From contig CABXWB010000001.1 of assembly GCA_902515745.1 (NCBI GenBank), positions 62,001-126,000 of the forward strand: DNA of 64,000 nt. Direction: 5' to 3'. Shown piece by piece: positions 9,594-18,459 of the stretch. Below the pieces are notes generated by a model. That model was given only the letters and a program-made list of their open reading frames with translations, was not told the DNA's origin and ran no database searches. Each line of letters opens with the position of its first letter. Within the stretch, counting starts at the first letter, position 1. The position numbers and the translations under genes are program-made. The stretch is from an uncultured Alphaproteobacteria bacterium (GTDB lineage: Bacteria > Pseudomonadota > Alphaproteobacteria > HIMB59 > GCA-002718135).

Positions 9594-9870
9594 AAATAAA
9601 AATTTAGAAGAATTAGGTAAAAAAATTGATGATTTAGATAATCAAAATAAAGAACCTAATATTAAAAAAAAAGAAAGTGGTGCGGGATTTGGTTTTAAAA
9701 TTAGTACAGAAATTATAGCTGCACTAGTTGTTGGAGTTGGAATTGGGCTTATTGTGGATAATTACTTTAATACGAAACCAATAGGCTTAATTATTTTCTT
9801 CATATTTGGCGCATTAGCTGGATTTTTGAACGTTTATCGTGTAATGCGTCGCATTGAAAAGCAAAGGTAA
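9583..9870 (+). CDS. atpI: ATP synthase F0 assembly factor AtpI
   Basis: This small membrane protein (95 residues) heads the F0 gene block and helps assemble the c-ring. A charged N-terminal tail of about 35 residues is followed by two membrane helices (TEIIAALVVGVGIGLIVD and GLIIFFIFGALAGF) and ends with NVYRVMRRIEKQR, as in alphaproteobacterial AtpI. The start overlaps the smc end by 11 bases. The atpB start is 21 bases downstream. Confidence 0.85.
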   Translation: MNYKNKNLEELGKKIDDLDNQNKEPNIKKKESGAGFGFKISTEIIAALVVGVGIGLIVDNYFNTKPIGLIIFFIFGALAGFLNVYRVMRRIEKQR

Positions 9871-9891
9871 TTTTAATATTCAATATCAATT

Positions 9892-10626
9892 ATGGCCGCA
9901 AAAGATAGTCCTCTAAAACAGTTCGAAATAGATCCAATATCTAATATTGAACTTGGTGGTTATAACATTTCCTTCACAAACTCATCTTTAGCAATGCTAA
10001 TTACTGTTTTAGTGATTACTCTATTTTTAACTTTAACAGTGAACACAAGATCAATTATCCCTTCTAGGATGCAGCTTATCTCAGAGCTTATGTATAATTT
10101 TATTGCTCAGTTACTATCAGATACAGTTGGAGATAATGGAAAAAGATATTTCCCATTTGTTTTCTCTTTATTCATGTTTGTACTAATTGGAAATATGGTT
10201 GGAATGGTACCATATCAATTTACTTTCACGAGTCACATCATTGTTACATTTGCATTAGCAGCAGTGGTATTTATTGGCGTAACTATTCTTGGATTTATTA
10301 ACCATGGCATTAAATTTTTTACTTTCTTCTATATACCAGGTGTGCCTTTTTACATGCATCCACTGCTTATTCCCATTGAGGTAATTTCTTATTTATCAAG
10401 ACCTATAAGTTTATCAGTTAGATTATTTGCAAACATGCTGGCTGGTCACACACTACTAAAAGTATTTGCAGGTTTTGTAGTTTCAATGCCGTTTTTTACA
10501 GGAGTTTTTCCTTTAGCTTTTATTGTAGCTTTAACAGGATTAGAAATTTTAATTGCTTTTTTGCAAGCATATGTGTTTGCAATACTGACGTGTTTATATA
10601 TTAACGATGCTTATCATTTACATTAA
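9892..10626 (+). CDS. atpB: F0F1 ATP synthase subunit a
   Basis: This proton-channel subunit of the F0 sector has 244 residues and multiple membrane helices. The essential arginine is in the conserved stretch ISLSVRLFANMLAGH, which corresponds to the E. coli R210 region, and a late helix (LTGLEILIAFLQAYVFAIL) completes the half channels. It lies in the order I-a-c-b'-b, the alphaproteobacterial F0 operon. The F1 genes are not in this window, as expected for that group, where F0 and F1 are encoded apart. Confidence 0.95.
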   Translation: MAAKDSPLKQFEIDPISNIELGGYNISFTNSSLAMLITVLVITLFLTLTVNTRSIIPSRMQLISELMYNFIAQLLSDTVGDNGKRYFPFVFSLFMFVLIGNMVGMVPYQFTFTSHIIVTFALAAVVFIGVTILGFINHGIKFFTFFYIPGVPFYMHPLLIPIEVISYLSRPISLSVRLFANMLAGHTLLKVFAGFVVSMPFFTGVFPLAFIVALTGLEILIAFLQAYVFAILTCLYINDAYHLH

Positions 10627-10644
10627 TTTAAAATAGGAGGACTT

Positions 10645-10869
10645 ATGGAAATTGAAGCAGCAAAAGTAATCGGGGCGGGTTTAGCCGTTATCGGTGTTAT
10701 TGGATCAGGTATTGGAATTGGGAATATTTTCTCATCTTTTATTCAAGCAGTTGGGAGAAATCCAGCAGCAAGAGGTGAAGTTTTTACAATGACAATGTTA
10801 GGTTTCGCATTAGTTGAAGCGATTGCACTTTTCGCGCTAGTTATTGCGTTAGTTATTTTGTTTGGATAG
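10645..10869 (+). CDS. atpE: F0F1 ATP synthase subunit c
   Basis: This is the proteolipid of the rotating c-ring: 74 residues forming two helices with a polar loop (VGRNPAAR). The ion-carrying glutamate sits in GFALVEAIALF in helix 2. The glycine-rich helix 1 (GAGLAVIGVIGSGIGIG) is typical for ring packing. I see no extra polar residues that would suggest sodium rather than proton coupling. A good ribosome-binding site (AGGAGG, about 6 bases before the ATG) precedes it, fitting the high copy number of this subunit. Confidence 0.96.
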   Translation: MEIEAAKVIGAGLAVIGVIGSGIGIGNIFSSFIQAVGRNPAARGEVFTMTMLGFALVEAIALFALVIALVILFG

Positions 10870-10886
10870 AACACAATAATTAATTA

Positions 10887-11378
10887 ATGCCTCAATTAAA
10901 TCCAGAGTTTTTTGTTTCACAGCTCTTTTGGTTAGCTGTATTTTTTACTTTTCTATTGGTATTTTTATGGAGGGTATCTCTTCCAAGAATAGCTACAGTT
11001 TTAGAGAAAAGACAAAATAAAATAGATGAGAATTTATCTTCAGCAAAAGAGCTTCAAGAACAGGCAATGGAAATTGAAAAAAAAATTAATGATCAAATCA
11101 ATAAGGCTAAACTAGAAACAGATGAGAAAATTAAAGAAACAATCAATGCTTTACAACAAGATGTCTCTTCTCATCTTTCTTCACTTGATAAAGATTTAGA
11201 AAAAAAAGTTTCTGATGCAGAAAAAGAAATTTTAAAAAGCAAAGATAATCAAATGAAAAATATTAACAATGAAATAGCTAATATTACAAAACTGACTGTT
11301 GGTAAAATTACAGATATAGAATTGTCAGACAATGAAATTAATAAAGTTATTGAATCACATAAAGGTACTTTTAACTAA
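10887..11378 (+). CDS. atpF': F0F1 ATP synthase subunit b'
   Basis: This is one of the two different peripheral-stalk b subunits found in alphaproteobacteria and cyanobacteria. It has one N-terminal membrane helix (FFVSQLFWLAVFFTFLLVFLW) and then a long charged coiled coil to residue 163. The PQLNPEFF start and the PRIATVLEKRQNKI segment after the helix match b' better than b. The stop overlaps the atpF start by one base. Confidence 0.9.
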   Translation: MPQLNPEFFVSQLFWLAVFFTFLLVFLWRVSLPRIATVLEKRQNKIDENLSSAKELQEQAMEIEKKINDQINKAKLETDEKIKETINALQQDVSSHLSSLDKDLEKKVSDAEKEILKSKDNQMKNINNEIANITKLTVGKITDIELSDNEINKVIESHKGTFN

Positions 11379-11863
11379 TGTTTTCTGATCCTCAATTTTG
11401 GGTTGCGGTATCTTTTATTCTATTTATTGCAGCTATTTTTAATCCAGTAAGAAAAATACTTACCTCTAGTTTGGATGCTCAAATAAAAGATATAAAAAAT
11501 AAAATAGATGAAGTTGAGAATTTAAAAAATGAAGCTCAAAAAGCTCTTGATGATTTAAAAGAAAGAGAAACTAAAGTAGAAAAGGAAATACAAAATCTTA
11601 ATTTGGAATCTGAAAAAAGAATAGCTGAACTGAAAGATATATCTACCTCTAAATTAACTGACCAAATTGAAAAAAGAAAAATATTGGCTGAAAATAAGAT
11701 TGAACAATTAGTAAGAGATACCAATAACTTCATAAAAAATTATATTTCAAGAGTTGCGATAGAGGCTACGAGAAATATTCTACTTCAAAATCTCAGCAAG
11801 GATAAAAAGTCTGAATTAATTGAAGAATCTATTACAGAATTTAACTCTGTTTTAAAGAACTAG
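11378..11863 (+). CDS. atpF: F0F1 ATP synthase subunit b
   Basis: This second stalk subunit of 161 residues starts with FSDPQFWVAVSFILFIAAIF, a single membrane anchor, followed by a coiled coil rich in Lys and Glu that reaches up to F1. It is expected to pair with b' as a heterodimer. It is the last gene of the F0 block; a 111 bp spacer follows before ispH. Confidence 0.9.
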   Translation: MFSDPQFWVAVSFILFIAAIFNPVRKILTSSLDAQIKDIKNKIDEVENLKNEAQKALDDLKERETKVEKEIQNLNLESEKRIAELKDISTSKLTDQIEKRKILAENKIEQLVRDTNNFIKNYISRVAIEATRNILLQNLSKDKKSELIEESITEFNSVLKN

Positions 11864-11974
11864 AACTATATTTAGTTAATCCAAAATTTGCCTACAATAT
11901 TAATAAATTAATATTAAAAGATTTCAAAAACTATAGTATTATTAAGAAATCAAAATTAATATTAGCAAATTTAG
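11864..11974 (+). promoter_or_regulatory. Spacer before ispH, candidate promoter region
   Basis: This 111 bp A+T-rich gap has an imperfect AT-only dyad (AATATTAAT / ATTAATATT) near 11899-11918. Several weak -10-like hexamers occur, with a possible TTGCCT -35 at about 11888. It may end the ATP synthase transcript or start the ispH one, but neither signal is strong. Confidence 0.25.
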
Positions 11975-12916
11975 ATGACAAAAAAACTTAATATCTTTCT
12001 TGCAGGACCTCGAGGATTTTGTGCAGGAGTAGATAGGGCTATAGAAATGGTTAAAGGTGCTTTAAAAAAATACGGAGCACCAGTATATGTTCGTCATGAA
12101 ATAGTTCATAATAAATTTGTTGTAGAAAATCTTAAGTCGCAAGGAGCTATATTTGTAGAAGAACTAAATGAAATTCAAGATAAAAGCAGGCCGGTTATAT
12201 TTTCTGCACACGGTGTTCCAAAAGCAGTCCCAGAGGAAGCATTAAGTTTAAATTTAGTATATTATGATGCAACATGTCCGCTTGTTAGCAAAATCCATAA
12301 AGAAGTTGAAAATTTTGATAAAAAAAATCTGCCAGTAATTTTAATTGGTCATAGAAATCATCCTGAAGTTATTGGAACTATGGGCCAAACAGATAAAAAA
12401 ATTCATTTAGTAGAAAAAGTTGAAGATGTAAAAAAATTACCTTTTAACCAAAATGATGAGATTGCATATGTTACTCAGACAACGCTATCAGTAGATGATA
12501 CTAAAGATATAATAAAAGAGATAAAATTACATTTTAGTAATGTCATAGAACCAAAAAAAAATGATATTTGTTATGCAACAACAAATAGACAAGAAGCAGT
12601 CAAAAAAATAGCGAATCAATGTGATTATTTTTTGGTAATTGGTGCAAGTAACTCATCAAATTCCCTAAGATTAGTAGAAGTAGCAAAAAATTATGGATCA
12701 AAAAAAGCTATTTTAGTAGAAGATGTAGATTCCTTAAATTTAAATATTTTTCAAGAATCTGAAAATATAGGAATAACAGCAAGTGCATCATCGCCAGAAG
12801 TACTTGTTAAAAAACTTCTAGATAATTTGAAAAGAAATTTTGAAATACATATAAATGAAGGATCTTTCCAAAAAGAAGATGTATTTTTTAAAGTGCCACA
12901 AAAACTAAACGTATAG
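11975..12916 (+). CDS. ispH: 4-hydroxy-3-methylbut-2-enyl diphosphate reductase (IspH/LytB)
   Basis: This iron-sulfur enzyme makes IPP and DMAPP in the last step of the MEP isoprenoid pathway. The three cluster cysteines are in PRGFCAGVDRAI, DATCPLVSK and NDICYATTNRQ. Other family motifs are GHRNHPEVIGTMGQ, TQTTLSVDDT and ASNSSNSLRLVEVA. It has 313 residues, a normal length. It heads the conserved alphaproteobacterial run ispH-thrB-rnhA, with 3 bases to thrB. Confidence 0.96.
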   Translation: MTKKLNIFLAGPRGFCAGVDRAIEMVKGALKKYGAPVYVRHEIVHNKFVVENLKSQGAIFVEELNEIQDKSRPVIFSAHGVPKAVPEEALSLNLVYYDATCPLVSKIHKEVENFDKKNLPVILIGHRNHPEVIGTMGQTDKKIHLVEKVEDVKKLPFNQNDEIAYVTQTTLSVDDTKDIIKEIKLHFSNVIEPKKNDICYATTNRQEAVKKIANQCDYFLVIGASNSSNSLRLVEVAKNYGSKKAILVEDVDSLNLNIFQESENIGITASASSPEVLVKKLLDNLKRNFEIHINEGSFQKEDVFFKVPQKLNV

Positions 12917-12919
12917 AAG

Positions 12920-13870
12920 ATGGCAGTCTTTACTAAATTATTTAAAGAAGATATTGAAAACTTTATTTCTGAGTACTCAATTGGAAATTTAGATAGCTTT
13001 GAAGAAATTGTAGATGGGATAGAGAACTCAAATTTTAAAATTTTTTGTAATAATCAACCATATATTTTAACAATTTTTGAAAAAAGAGTAACTGAGCAAG
13101 AATTACCTTTTTTTATTAATTTAAAAAATTTTTTAAATAAAAATAAATTTAAATGTCCAAAAGCTATCTCTGATAAAAATGGAAAAATTTTAAAAAGAAT
13201 AAAAAATAAAACAGCTGTTATTATATCTTTTCTAGAAGGTAAAAGTATTGAAATTCCAAACTTAAAAATATGTAGAGAAGTTGGAAAGATGGTTGCTAAT
13301 TTACACAATCTTACTATAAATTTTGATGAAAAAAGAACTAACAGTTTAGATTTAAAGGATTGGAAAGAAATTTATAGAAAGTGCCTTAATAATAACTCTG
13401 AAAAGTTTAATGAAACAATGAATTTGTTAAAAAATGAAATAGAATATTTAGAAAATTATTGGCCAACAAACATTCCTTGCGGTGTCATACACGCTGATTT
13501 GTTTAGAGATAATATTTTTTTTAAAGATGAAAAAATTTCTGGAGTAATAGATTTCTATTTTTCATGTTATTATTTTTATGTGTACGATTTAGCTATAGTT
13601 ATTAATGATTGGTGCTTTGATGAAGATGGACAAAACTTTCACAAAGATAACTGCTTGAGTATTCTTGAGGAATATCAAAAACTCAGAGTATTAAGTGATC
13701 TTGAGAAGAAATCATTAAATATTTTATTAAGAGCTGCAGCTGTTAGAATATTATGTACAAGAGTACACGACTATATTTTTCATCCACCTAATGTAGTCGT
13801 TGTTAAAAAAGATCCATTTGAATATTTTAATATTTTAAAATGGCATCAACAGAATAATATTTTTGAATAA
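12920..13870 (+). CDS. thrB: Homoserine kinase, APH-fold type
   Basis: This kinase phosphorylates homoserine in threonine synthesis. It belongs to the aminoglycoside-phosphotransferase-like ThrB form used by alphaproteobacteria rather than the GHMP form of E. coli. The catalytic loop is GVIHADLFRDNIFF, and the metal-binding Asp is in GVIDFYFS. The N-terminal VDGIENSNFKI segment is also typical. The neighbours ispH and rnhA confirm the call by synteny. The partner enzyme thrC lies elsewhere in this window (48.5-49.8 kb). The stop overlaps the rnhA start by one base. Confidence 0.93.
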   Translation: MAVFTKLFKEDIENFISEYSIGNLDSFEEIVDGIENSNFKIFCNNQPYILTIFEKRVTEQELPFFINLKNFLNKNKFKCPKAISDKNGKILKRIKNKTAVIISFLEGKSIEIPNLKICREVGKMVANLHNLTINFDEKRTNSLDLKDWKEIYRKCLNNNSEKFNETMNLLKNEIEYLENYWPTNIPCGVIHADLFRDNIFFKDEKISGVIDFYFSCYYFYVYDLAIVINDWCFDEDGQNFHKDNCLSILEEYQKLRVLSDLEKKSLNILLRAAAVRILCTRVHDYIFHPPNVVVVKKDPFEYFNILKWHQQNNIFE

Positions 13871-14298
13871 TGATTAATATTTATACGGATGGTGCATGTT
13901 CTGGGAACCCTGGTATAGGTGGATGGGGGGTTGTGATATTAGATAATAACAAAGAAATTTTATTAAATGGTGGTGATCAACAAACTACTAATAATAAAAT
14001 GGAACTTACAGCAGCAATAAAAGCACTGGAATATTTTGAGATAAAAAAAGAATTAATCATTTATACCGATAGCAAATATGTAAAGGATGGCATCGAATCA
14101 TGGATTACAAATTGGAAAAAAAATGGATGGAAAACATCAGCAAAAAAAATAGTGAAAAATAAAGAATTATGGATGCAATTAGATAATCTAATAAATAAAC
14201 ATATTGTAACATGGAAGTGGGTTAAGGGTCACGCAGGTTTCGAATTTAATGAGAAAGCTGATGAACTGGCAAGGAAATATATTGAAAGTAATATTTAG
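13870..14298 (+). CDS. rnhA: Ribonuclease HI
   Basis: This enzyme cleaves the RNA strand of RNA-DNA hybrids during replication and R-loop removal. The four acidic catalytic residues are in IYTDGACSGNPG, NNKMELTAA, IYTDSKYV and NEKADELA, and the catalytic histidine is in KGHAGFEF. At 142 residues it is standard for bacterial RNase HI. Its last bases contain the likely start of the next gene. Confidence 0.96.
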   Translation: MINIYTDGACSGNPGIGGWGVVILDNNKEILLNGGDQQTTNNKMELTAAIKALEYFEIKKELIIYTDSKYVKDGIESWITNWKKNGWKTSAKKIVKNKELWMQLDNLINKHIVTWKWVKGHAGFEFNEKADELARKYIESNI

Positions 14299-14845
14299 TT
14301 TATTTTTTATATTTCTGTATTTTAAACAGAGTTTAGCTAATGATTTATGGTCTATTGATAAAAATGTTTCTAGTATAGAATTTGAAGTCTCAGTTTTGTT
14401 TGCAAATAATGTAATTGGTAAATTTAATGAATTTGATGGTTTTGTTTCTTTAGATTTATCAAATCAAAATAACAATAAGGCTCTTATAAATGTAAGAATT
14501 GATAGTTTAGATATAAATTACAAACGGTATAAAGATTTAGTGCTTAGTGAAGTTTTTTTTGATGCTAAAAAATTTCCTTTAGGTCTTATTGACACAAATA
14601 ATTTCAAATTTAATTATGAAGATAATAAAATTAATTTGATAGGTGAGTTAACAATAAAAGGTAAAAGTCAAAATATTCCTATTGATGTTGAAGTAATAAA
14701 ATTAGCTAGTGAGTTGGTTCAGGTAAAAAGTGAAATATCTTTTTACAGAAATGAGTTTGAAATTGGCACTGGTAATTGGAAAAACACGACAATTCTCAAA
14801 GATAAAATAAAGATAAAAGCAAATATATTTCTTTTTAAAGAATAA
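14282..14845 (+). CDS. YceI-family periplasmic lipid-binding-like protein
   Basis: The family forms a lipocalin-like beta barrel that binds polyisoprenoids or other amphiphiles in the periplasm. Features seen: a signal peptide (KVIFSLFFIFLYFKQSLA, then ND), the start WSIDKNVSSIEFEVS, VFFDAKKFPLG and the closing ELTIKGKSQNIPI. The ORF track starts at ATG 14249, which would put eleven extra residues before the signal peptide. A TTG at 14282 has AAGGA six bases upstream and gives a textbook signal peptide, so I use it; it lies inside rnhA. The substrate is unknown. Confidence 0.8.
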   Translation: MKVIFSLFFIFLYFKQSLANDLWSIDKNVSSIEFEVSVLFANNVIGKFNEFDGFVSLDLSNQNNNKALINVRIDSLDINYKRYKDLVLSEVFFDAKKFPLGLIDTNNFKFNYEDNKINLIGELTIKGKSQNIPIDVEVIKLASELVQVKSEISFYRNEFEIGTGNWKNTTILKDKIKIKANIFLFKE

Positions 14846-14867
14846 TTTATAATTTAAAAAATAATTA

Positions 14868-16352
14868 CTAAAAATTCAAATTTTGAGCAATTTTATTATT
14901 ACTTTTATATAAATCTTTCCAAATAGAGTATCTCTGTAATAAAAGATCTATGTTATCTTCATTAGGCTTATAAGTTTTACTTATTTTTATTTCACTAACA
15001 ATATTTTCTTTATTATCATTTGTATCATCCTGATACATGGCTAATCTCGCTACACCAAGTGCAGCACCAAATTCACTTTGTTCGCAAACACTTAATTTTC
15101 TATTTAATAGTGATGCGAGCAATTCAATCCAAAAAGAACTTTTTGAACCTCCTCCAACCATAAAAATGTTATCAAAGTTATTGTTAACTTTCAAAATAGA
15201 ATTTACTCCATCTAGTATTCCAAAACTGACACCTTCAATTACTGCATACTGTAAATCTGTTGCATTTGTGGTTGTTTTTATAGAGTGGAATGAACCTCTA
15301 ATATGTGGATCATTATGTGGAGTTCTTTCTCCAGATAAATAAGGCAAAAAAAAAGAAGAATTTTTTATTGAATTACTATCTTTATAAAAGCTCTCTATAT
15401 TTTTAAGTGTTTCAGCAATTGAAGTATTGGTAATAGAACAAATCCAATCTAAACAATTACTTGCACTTAACATAACAGACATTAGGTGCCATTTATTCGG
15501 TAAACAATGACAAAATGAGTGAACTGCATCACCTGTATTACTCAAAAAATTATCAGTTGGAGTAAAAAAAACCCCTGAAGTGCCAAGAGATATAAAAGAT
15601 TGATTTGTATTCGTTATACCCATACCAGTAGCTGCAGCTGCATTATCGCCCGCTCCTCCAACAACTTTTACATTATAATTAAAACCAAATTTCTCTTTTA
15701 ATTTTTTTTTTAAAAAACCAGTCTGTTGATTTCCTTCCACTAGATCTGGCATATGTTTTTCTTCTAAATATGAACAAGATAAAAGTTGATGAGACCATTT
15801 TCTTTTTTGAATATCTAACCATAATGTCCCAGAGGCGTCTGACATTTCTGAAAAAAATTCACCGGTAAGAACAAATCGTAAATAATCTTTAGGAAGTAAA
15901 ACTTTGAAAATTTTTTTAAAATTATCTATCTCATTATTTTTTATCCAATTTATTTTTGGTGCAGTAAAACCAGGCATAGTAATATTTCCTGAAATTGATC
16001 GTACTTCAAAATTTTGTTTTTCAAATTCTTCACATTCTTGATATGATCTTGTATCATTCCAAAGAATACATGGTCGAATAACTTTTCCATCCTTGTCTAT
16101 TAAAGTAGCCCCATGCATATGACCAGATAAGCCAATAGAAATAGTTTGAGAAAATTCTTTTGGTTTTTTTAACTTTAAAATCTCCAAGCATTCCATTGTT
16201 GAATCAATCCATTCTTGTGGATTTTGTTCACTAAAACCATCTTTAGGAGATTGTACAGTAAGATTTGAATTAGCAGATGCAAGAATACTTTGATTTTGGT
16301 CTATTAAAATCATTTTGATTGATGAAGTTCCAAGATCAATTCCAATAAACAT
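14868..16352 (-). CDS. xylB: Xylulokinase-type FGGY sugar kinase
   Basis: This FGGY-family kinase of 494 residues starts with FIGIDLGTSSIKMILID, the phosphate-binding loop of the actin-like ATPase fold. GLSGHMHGATLID and CILWNDTRS are typical of D-xylulokinase. The second domain has GGAGDNAAAATGMG with the catalytic Asp, and VGGGSKSSFWIELLASLL. The likely reaction is ATP-dependent phosphorylation of D-xylulose to feed the pentose phosphate pathway; a related ketopentose is possible. It is the last gene of a minus-strand run with an Ldh2 dehydrogenase, a serine hydrolase and a DMT transporter. Confidence 0.85.
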   Translation of the reverse strand: MFIGIDLGTSSIKMILIDQNQSILASANSNLTVQSPKDGFSEQNPQEWIDSTMECLEILKLKKPKEFSQTISIGLSGHMHGATLIDKDGKVIRPCILWNDTRSYQECEEFEKQNFEVRSISGNITMPGFTAPKINWIKNNEIDNFKKIFKVLLPKDYLRFVLTGEFFSEMSDASGTLWLDIQKRKWSHQLLSCSYLEEKHMPDLVEGNQQTGFLKKKLKEKFGFNYNVKVVGGAGDNAAAATGMGITNTNQSFISLGTSGVFFTPTDNFLSNTGDAVHSFCHCLPNKWHLMSVMLSASNCLDWICSITNTSIAETLKNIESFYKDSNSIKNSSFFLPYLSGERTPHNDPHIRGSFHSIKTTTNATDLQYAVIEGVSFGILDGVNSILKVNNNFDNIFMVGGGSKSSFWIELLASLLNRKLSVCEQSEFGAALGVARLAMYQDDTNDNKENIVSEIKISKTYKPNEDNIDLLLQRYSIWKDLYKSNNKIAQNLNF

Positions 16353-16401
16353 GGAGTAAATTTATAACATTAATTTTTTAATTAATACAAAGAAATTAAA
16401 A

Positions 16402-17262
16402 CTACTTATAAGAATATCTAAATATAAATACTCCAGATGATACAATAATAATTGCTCCAATAATCGTAAATATATCTGGGACTTCTCCATATACTAATAA
16501 ACCAAAAATTATCCCCCATACAATTATGGTGTAATTATAAGGTGCTAAAATACTTGCTGGTGTAACACTCAATGCCTTAATTTGTAAAAATAAACCAGTA
16601 CAAAAAAAGATACCCAAAAAAATAAAAAAAATAAAAGAAAACGAATGTAGGGGTTGCCAGAAAAAAAGTGATAGTACAAATGTAATAATTGCACCTATGA
16701 GACCATTGTAGAACAACATAGTTTCATTGTTATCATACTTAGCATTTAATCTTGTTGCTATTTGAAATAGTGAATAAAAAAAAGCAGCACATAATGGAAT
16801 AATTAGATAAGGATTAAATATAGTCAGTCCAGGTCGCATGATTAGAATAACTCCACAAAAACTAACACCAATTGCTAGCCAGGTGGTTGTATTTATTTTT
16901 TCTTTTAATATAAAATAAGAAAAAACTAAAACTAGAACAGGGGCTAAAGAACCTACGGTATGAGCATCTGCTAGAGCTAAATGCCTAAAAGATAAAACAA
17001 AAAAACAAGATTCACATACAGATAAAATACATCTAGTTATTTGGATCTTGTAATTGTTTGAAAGATAAAATTTTTTAACTTTATTTTTTTTGGCAATAAA
17101 AAAAGAAAAGATAAAACAGAAAGTAAATTTAACAAATAATAATACAAAAACAGAGTGATACTGAACTGCTGTTTTTTGAATTGTATCTAAGATACCAAAA
17201 GATAAATAAGTTAAAAGGGTTAAAATTATTCCATAGGTATATGGATTTGATTTCATTTTCAT
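16402..17262 (-). CDS. EamA/DMT-family transporter
   Basis: This 286-residue membrane protein has about ten hydrophobic helices in two EamA repeats, the plan of the drug/metabolite transporter superfamily. Visible signatures include SFGILDTIQKTAV at the start, LALADAHTVGSLAPVLVL in the first repeat and ASILAPYNYTIIVWG in the second. Substrate cannot be told; family members export or import amino acids, nucleobases, carboxylates and others. Its stop is 49 bases before xylB, and it overlaps the upstream serine hydrolase by one base, so it belongs to that operon. Confidence 0.8.
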   Translation of the reverse strand: MKMKSNPYTYGIILTLLTYLSFGILDTIQKTAVQYHSVFVLLFVKFTFCFIFSFFIAKKNKVKKFYLSNNYKIQITRCILSVCESCFFVLSFRHLALADAHTVGSLAPVLVLVFSYFILKEKINTTTWLAIGVSFCGVILIMRPGLTIFNPYLIIPLCAAFFYSLFQIATRLNAKYDNNETMLFYNGLIGAIITFVLSLFFWQPLHSFSFIFFIFLGIFFCTGLFLQIKALSVTPASILAPYNYTIIVWGIIFGLLVYGEVPDIFTIIGAIIIVSSGVFIFRYSYK

Positions 17263-18452
17263 TAAAGATTTTTAAAGATATTATTGTAAAAATCTTTTTT
17301 AATATTCTTATCAGCATCTAAAATTTGCATCATTAAAACAGCTGACAAATTATTTTTTGGATCTGCCAAAAAATAAGTAGCGGCATAGCCTGACCATCCA
17401 AATTCTCCAACTGGACCAAACTTATTTTGAGAAGTATTATTCATTAACACTCTAAATCCTAAACCCCAACCATATCCATCTAGATCATTTTCATAATCTG
17501 CATCTTTATTTGTATTAATTGATATGATTTCAATTGGAAATAACTCTTTATTTAAAGAATTATTTCGCATTAATTCTAAACTTTGAGAATTAATAAGCTC
17601 TTTTCCATTTTTATTTTTACCATCGATAAGCATTGTAGCAAATTTTTCATAATCTTCAGCTTTAGAAAACAAACCATGGCCTCCTCTGGAATAATTTTTA
17701 TTATTTGTTGGGTACCCGTATAATATTAACTTTCTTTTATCGTAATTTAAATTTGTTAGTTTTAATTTATCACTATTATATTCAAATGTTTCAACTAACT
17801 GACTATTACTATTTTCATCAATATAAAAATTTGTATTATTCATTTCTAAAGGTAAAAAAATATTTTCGTTTAAAACATCAAAAATTTTATCTTTTGTTAC
17901 AACTTCTATAATTCTCGCTAAAACATCTATAGATATAGAATAATGCCATTTTGAACCAGGTTCATATAACAGAGGTAATTCAGAAATTTTACTAATCTCT
18001 TCTTCCAAACTTGAAGATGCAGAATGAAATAAACTTCTATCCTCATATTCTTGAGCTAAAAAATTATCGCAACTGTTATATGTAAAGCCTGCTGTATGTT
18101 GTAAAAGTTGTCTAACAGTAGGTTTGTTTTCTAGAGAAGTTGTATTTTTTAAGTTGCTCTCAATACTACTAATTTTTTTTAAATTTTTAAAATCAGATAA
18201 ATGTTTATCTATAGTATCATCAAGAGATAAGAAATTTTTTTCAATTAATTGCATTGCTGCAAAACCAATAATTGGCTTTGTCATTGACCAAATTCTATAA
18301 TATGAATTTTTATTGAGCTTATTTTTTAATTCCAAATCTTTGTAACCAATTACTTCATGATAAATATTATTTTTATGATTTATTATCCATTCAGCTCCAT
18401 TACATCTTCCTGCATCAATATGTTTTTGAAAATCTAATTTAATATTATCCAT
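17262..18452 (-). CDS. Serine hydrolase, beta-lactamase class C fold
   Basis: This 396-residue protein of the beta-lactamase-related (Pfam Beta-lactamase) family carries the S-x-x-K nucleophile motif as S56-M-T-K59 (WSMTKPIIGFAA) and a Tyr-Ser motif in WHYSISIDVLARI. A late GWSGYAATYFLADP segment is common to the esterase-like members. No signal peptide is visible, which argues for a cytoplasmic esterase or lactonase rather than an antibiotic-resistance enzyme. In this setting it could open a sugar lactone or deacylate a substrate, but that is inference. Confidence 0.8.
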   Translation of the reverse strand: MDNIKLDFQKHIDAGRCNGAEWIINHKNNIYHEVIGYKDLELKNKLNKNSYYRIWSMTKPIIGFAAMQLIEKNFLSLDDTIDKHLSDFKNLKKISSIESNLKNTTSLENKPTVRQLLQHTAGFTYNSCDNFLAQEYEDRSLFHSASSSLEEEISKISELPLLYEPGSKWHYSISIDVLARIIEVVTKDKIFDVLNENIFLPLEMNNTNFYIDENSNSQLVETFEYNSDKLKLTNLNYDKRKLILYGYPTNNKNYSRGGHGLFSKAEDYEKFATMLIDGKNKNGKELINSQSLELMRNNSLNKELFPIEIISINTNKDADYENDLDGYGWGLGFRVLMNNTSQNKFGPVGEFGWSGYAATYFLADPKNNLSAVLMMQILDADKNIKKDFYNNIFKNL

Positions 18453-18459
18453 AAATGGG

